DNA from: Chordicoccus furentiruminis
Lineage (GTDB): Bacteria; Bacillota; Clostridia; Lachnospirales; Lachnospiraceae
Direction: 5' to 3'
Assembly: GCF_019355395.1 (NCBI RefSeq)
Contig: NZ_CP048829.1
Coordinates: forward strand, 2,259,501 to 2,323,500
Length of the DNA: 64,000 nt
Both the position numbers and the translations under genes were made by a program. The notes under the pieces are model-generated. The model was not told the DNA's origin. It worked only from the letters and a program-made list of their open reading frames with translations, and ran no database searches. Shown here one piece after another: positions 63,916 through 64,000 of this stretch (its first letter is position 1; each line of letters opens with the position of its first letter).

Positions 63916-64000
63916 CTTTTATTCTGACAGCGGAGATCGAAGATGCAGATGGAGATTATTCGGAGGAGTCAATTCGGCCTCTTGCTGCGGAAGCTTCCGA
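63916..64000 (+). other. Right flank of ISL3 copy 2, possible gene fragment
   Basis: One frame from 63915 is open to the window end, giving PFILTAEIEDADGDYSEESI and then RPLAAEAS. It is acidic and has no start codon, so it could be the 3' part of a host gene cut by the ISL3. It does not look like the missing part of hsdM. Too short to assign. Confidence 0.3.

Overview
The window looks like chromosome of a GC-rich, anaerobic, Gram-positive Firmicute of the class Clostridia, possibly Lachnospiraceae-like; I cannot name the species. The pointers are an AsrABC anaerobic sulfite reductase operon, DUF438/DUF1858 and DUF134 proteins, a PrsW-type protease, a CIRCE element before hsp20, AGGAGG-type ribosome binding sites, occasional TTG starts and an Amt-PII fusion. 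No tRNA, rRNA or CRISPR array was seen. Almost every host gene is on the plus strand; the minus strand carries three regulators, an ABC-F ATPase and most of the transposition genes.

Layout. 1-10.6 kb: partial flavin reductase, DUF134-NifX fusion, DUF1858/DUF438/PAS sensor, PrsW-like protease, a very large MacB-type ABC transporter, an SPFH protein with a ribbon-helix-helix partner, an Lrp regulator and a GNAT acetyltransferase. 10.8-15.5 kb: one large cyclic-di-GMP protein (PAS, degenerate GGDEF, EAL, PAS, degenerate GGDEF, C-terminal intact GGDEF). 15.6-18.4 kb: asrABC. 18.8-35.8 kb: an exopolysaccharide operon (wecB, thioredoxin-GH8 lipoprotein, membrane protein, degenerate GGDEF protein, DUF2334 protein, GT2 synthase, BcsB-like protein, GT39-like protein). 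It resembles Gram-positive synthase-dependent systems such as Listeria Pss. Two of its genes are broken by precise insertions: IS21 in wecB and an IS4/IS1634-type element in the GT2 synthase.

36.0-41.1 kb: an IS30 element interrupted by a 3.4 kb element carrying three tandem tyrosine recombinases between 82-bp terminal inverted repeats (a RIT-like element). 41.1-55.4 kb: a 7-unit 20-bp tandem repeat, Crp/Fnr regulator, CIRCE-controlled hsp20, DUF308 protein, ABC-F, Na/Pi symporter, DUF2325 protein, HMA protein, GH36 alpha-galactosidase, methyltransferase, M18 aminopeptidase and an Amt-PII fusion behind a leader hairpin. 55.5-64 kb: an AT-richer island bracketed by two identical ISL3 copies. 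It holds a lipoprotein, an excisionase-like HTH protein and an ADP-ribosylglycohydrolase fused in frame to a type I DNA methyltransferase (HsdM). That last gene is cut by the second ISL3 copy, which is itself interrupted by an IS1380 element.

How the parts may work together. The EPS operon encodes precursor supply (UDP-ManNAc from WecB), a processive synthase with BcsB-like partner, a secreted GH8 and DUF2334 enzyme, and a membrane GGDEF-like protein; the nearby EAL/GGDEF protein could set c-di-GMP levels. Because wecB and the synthase are both disrupted, this strain has probably lost or switched off the polymer. The most unusual coding feature is the DraG-HsdM fusion.
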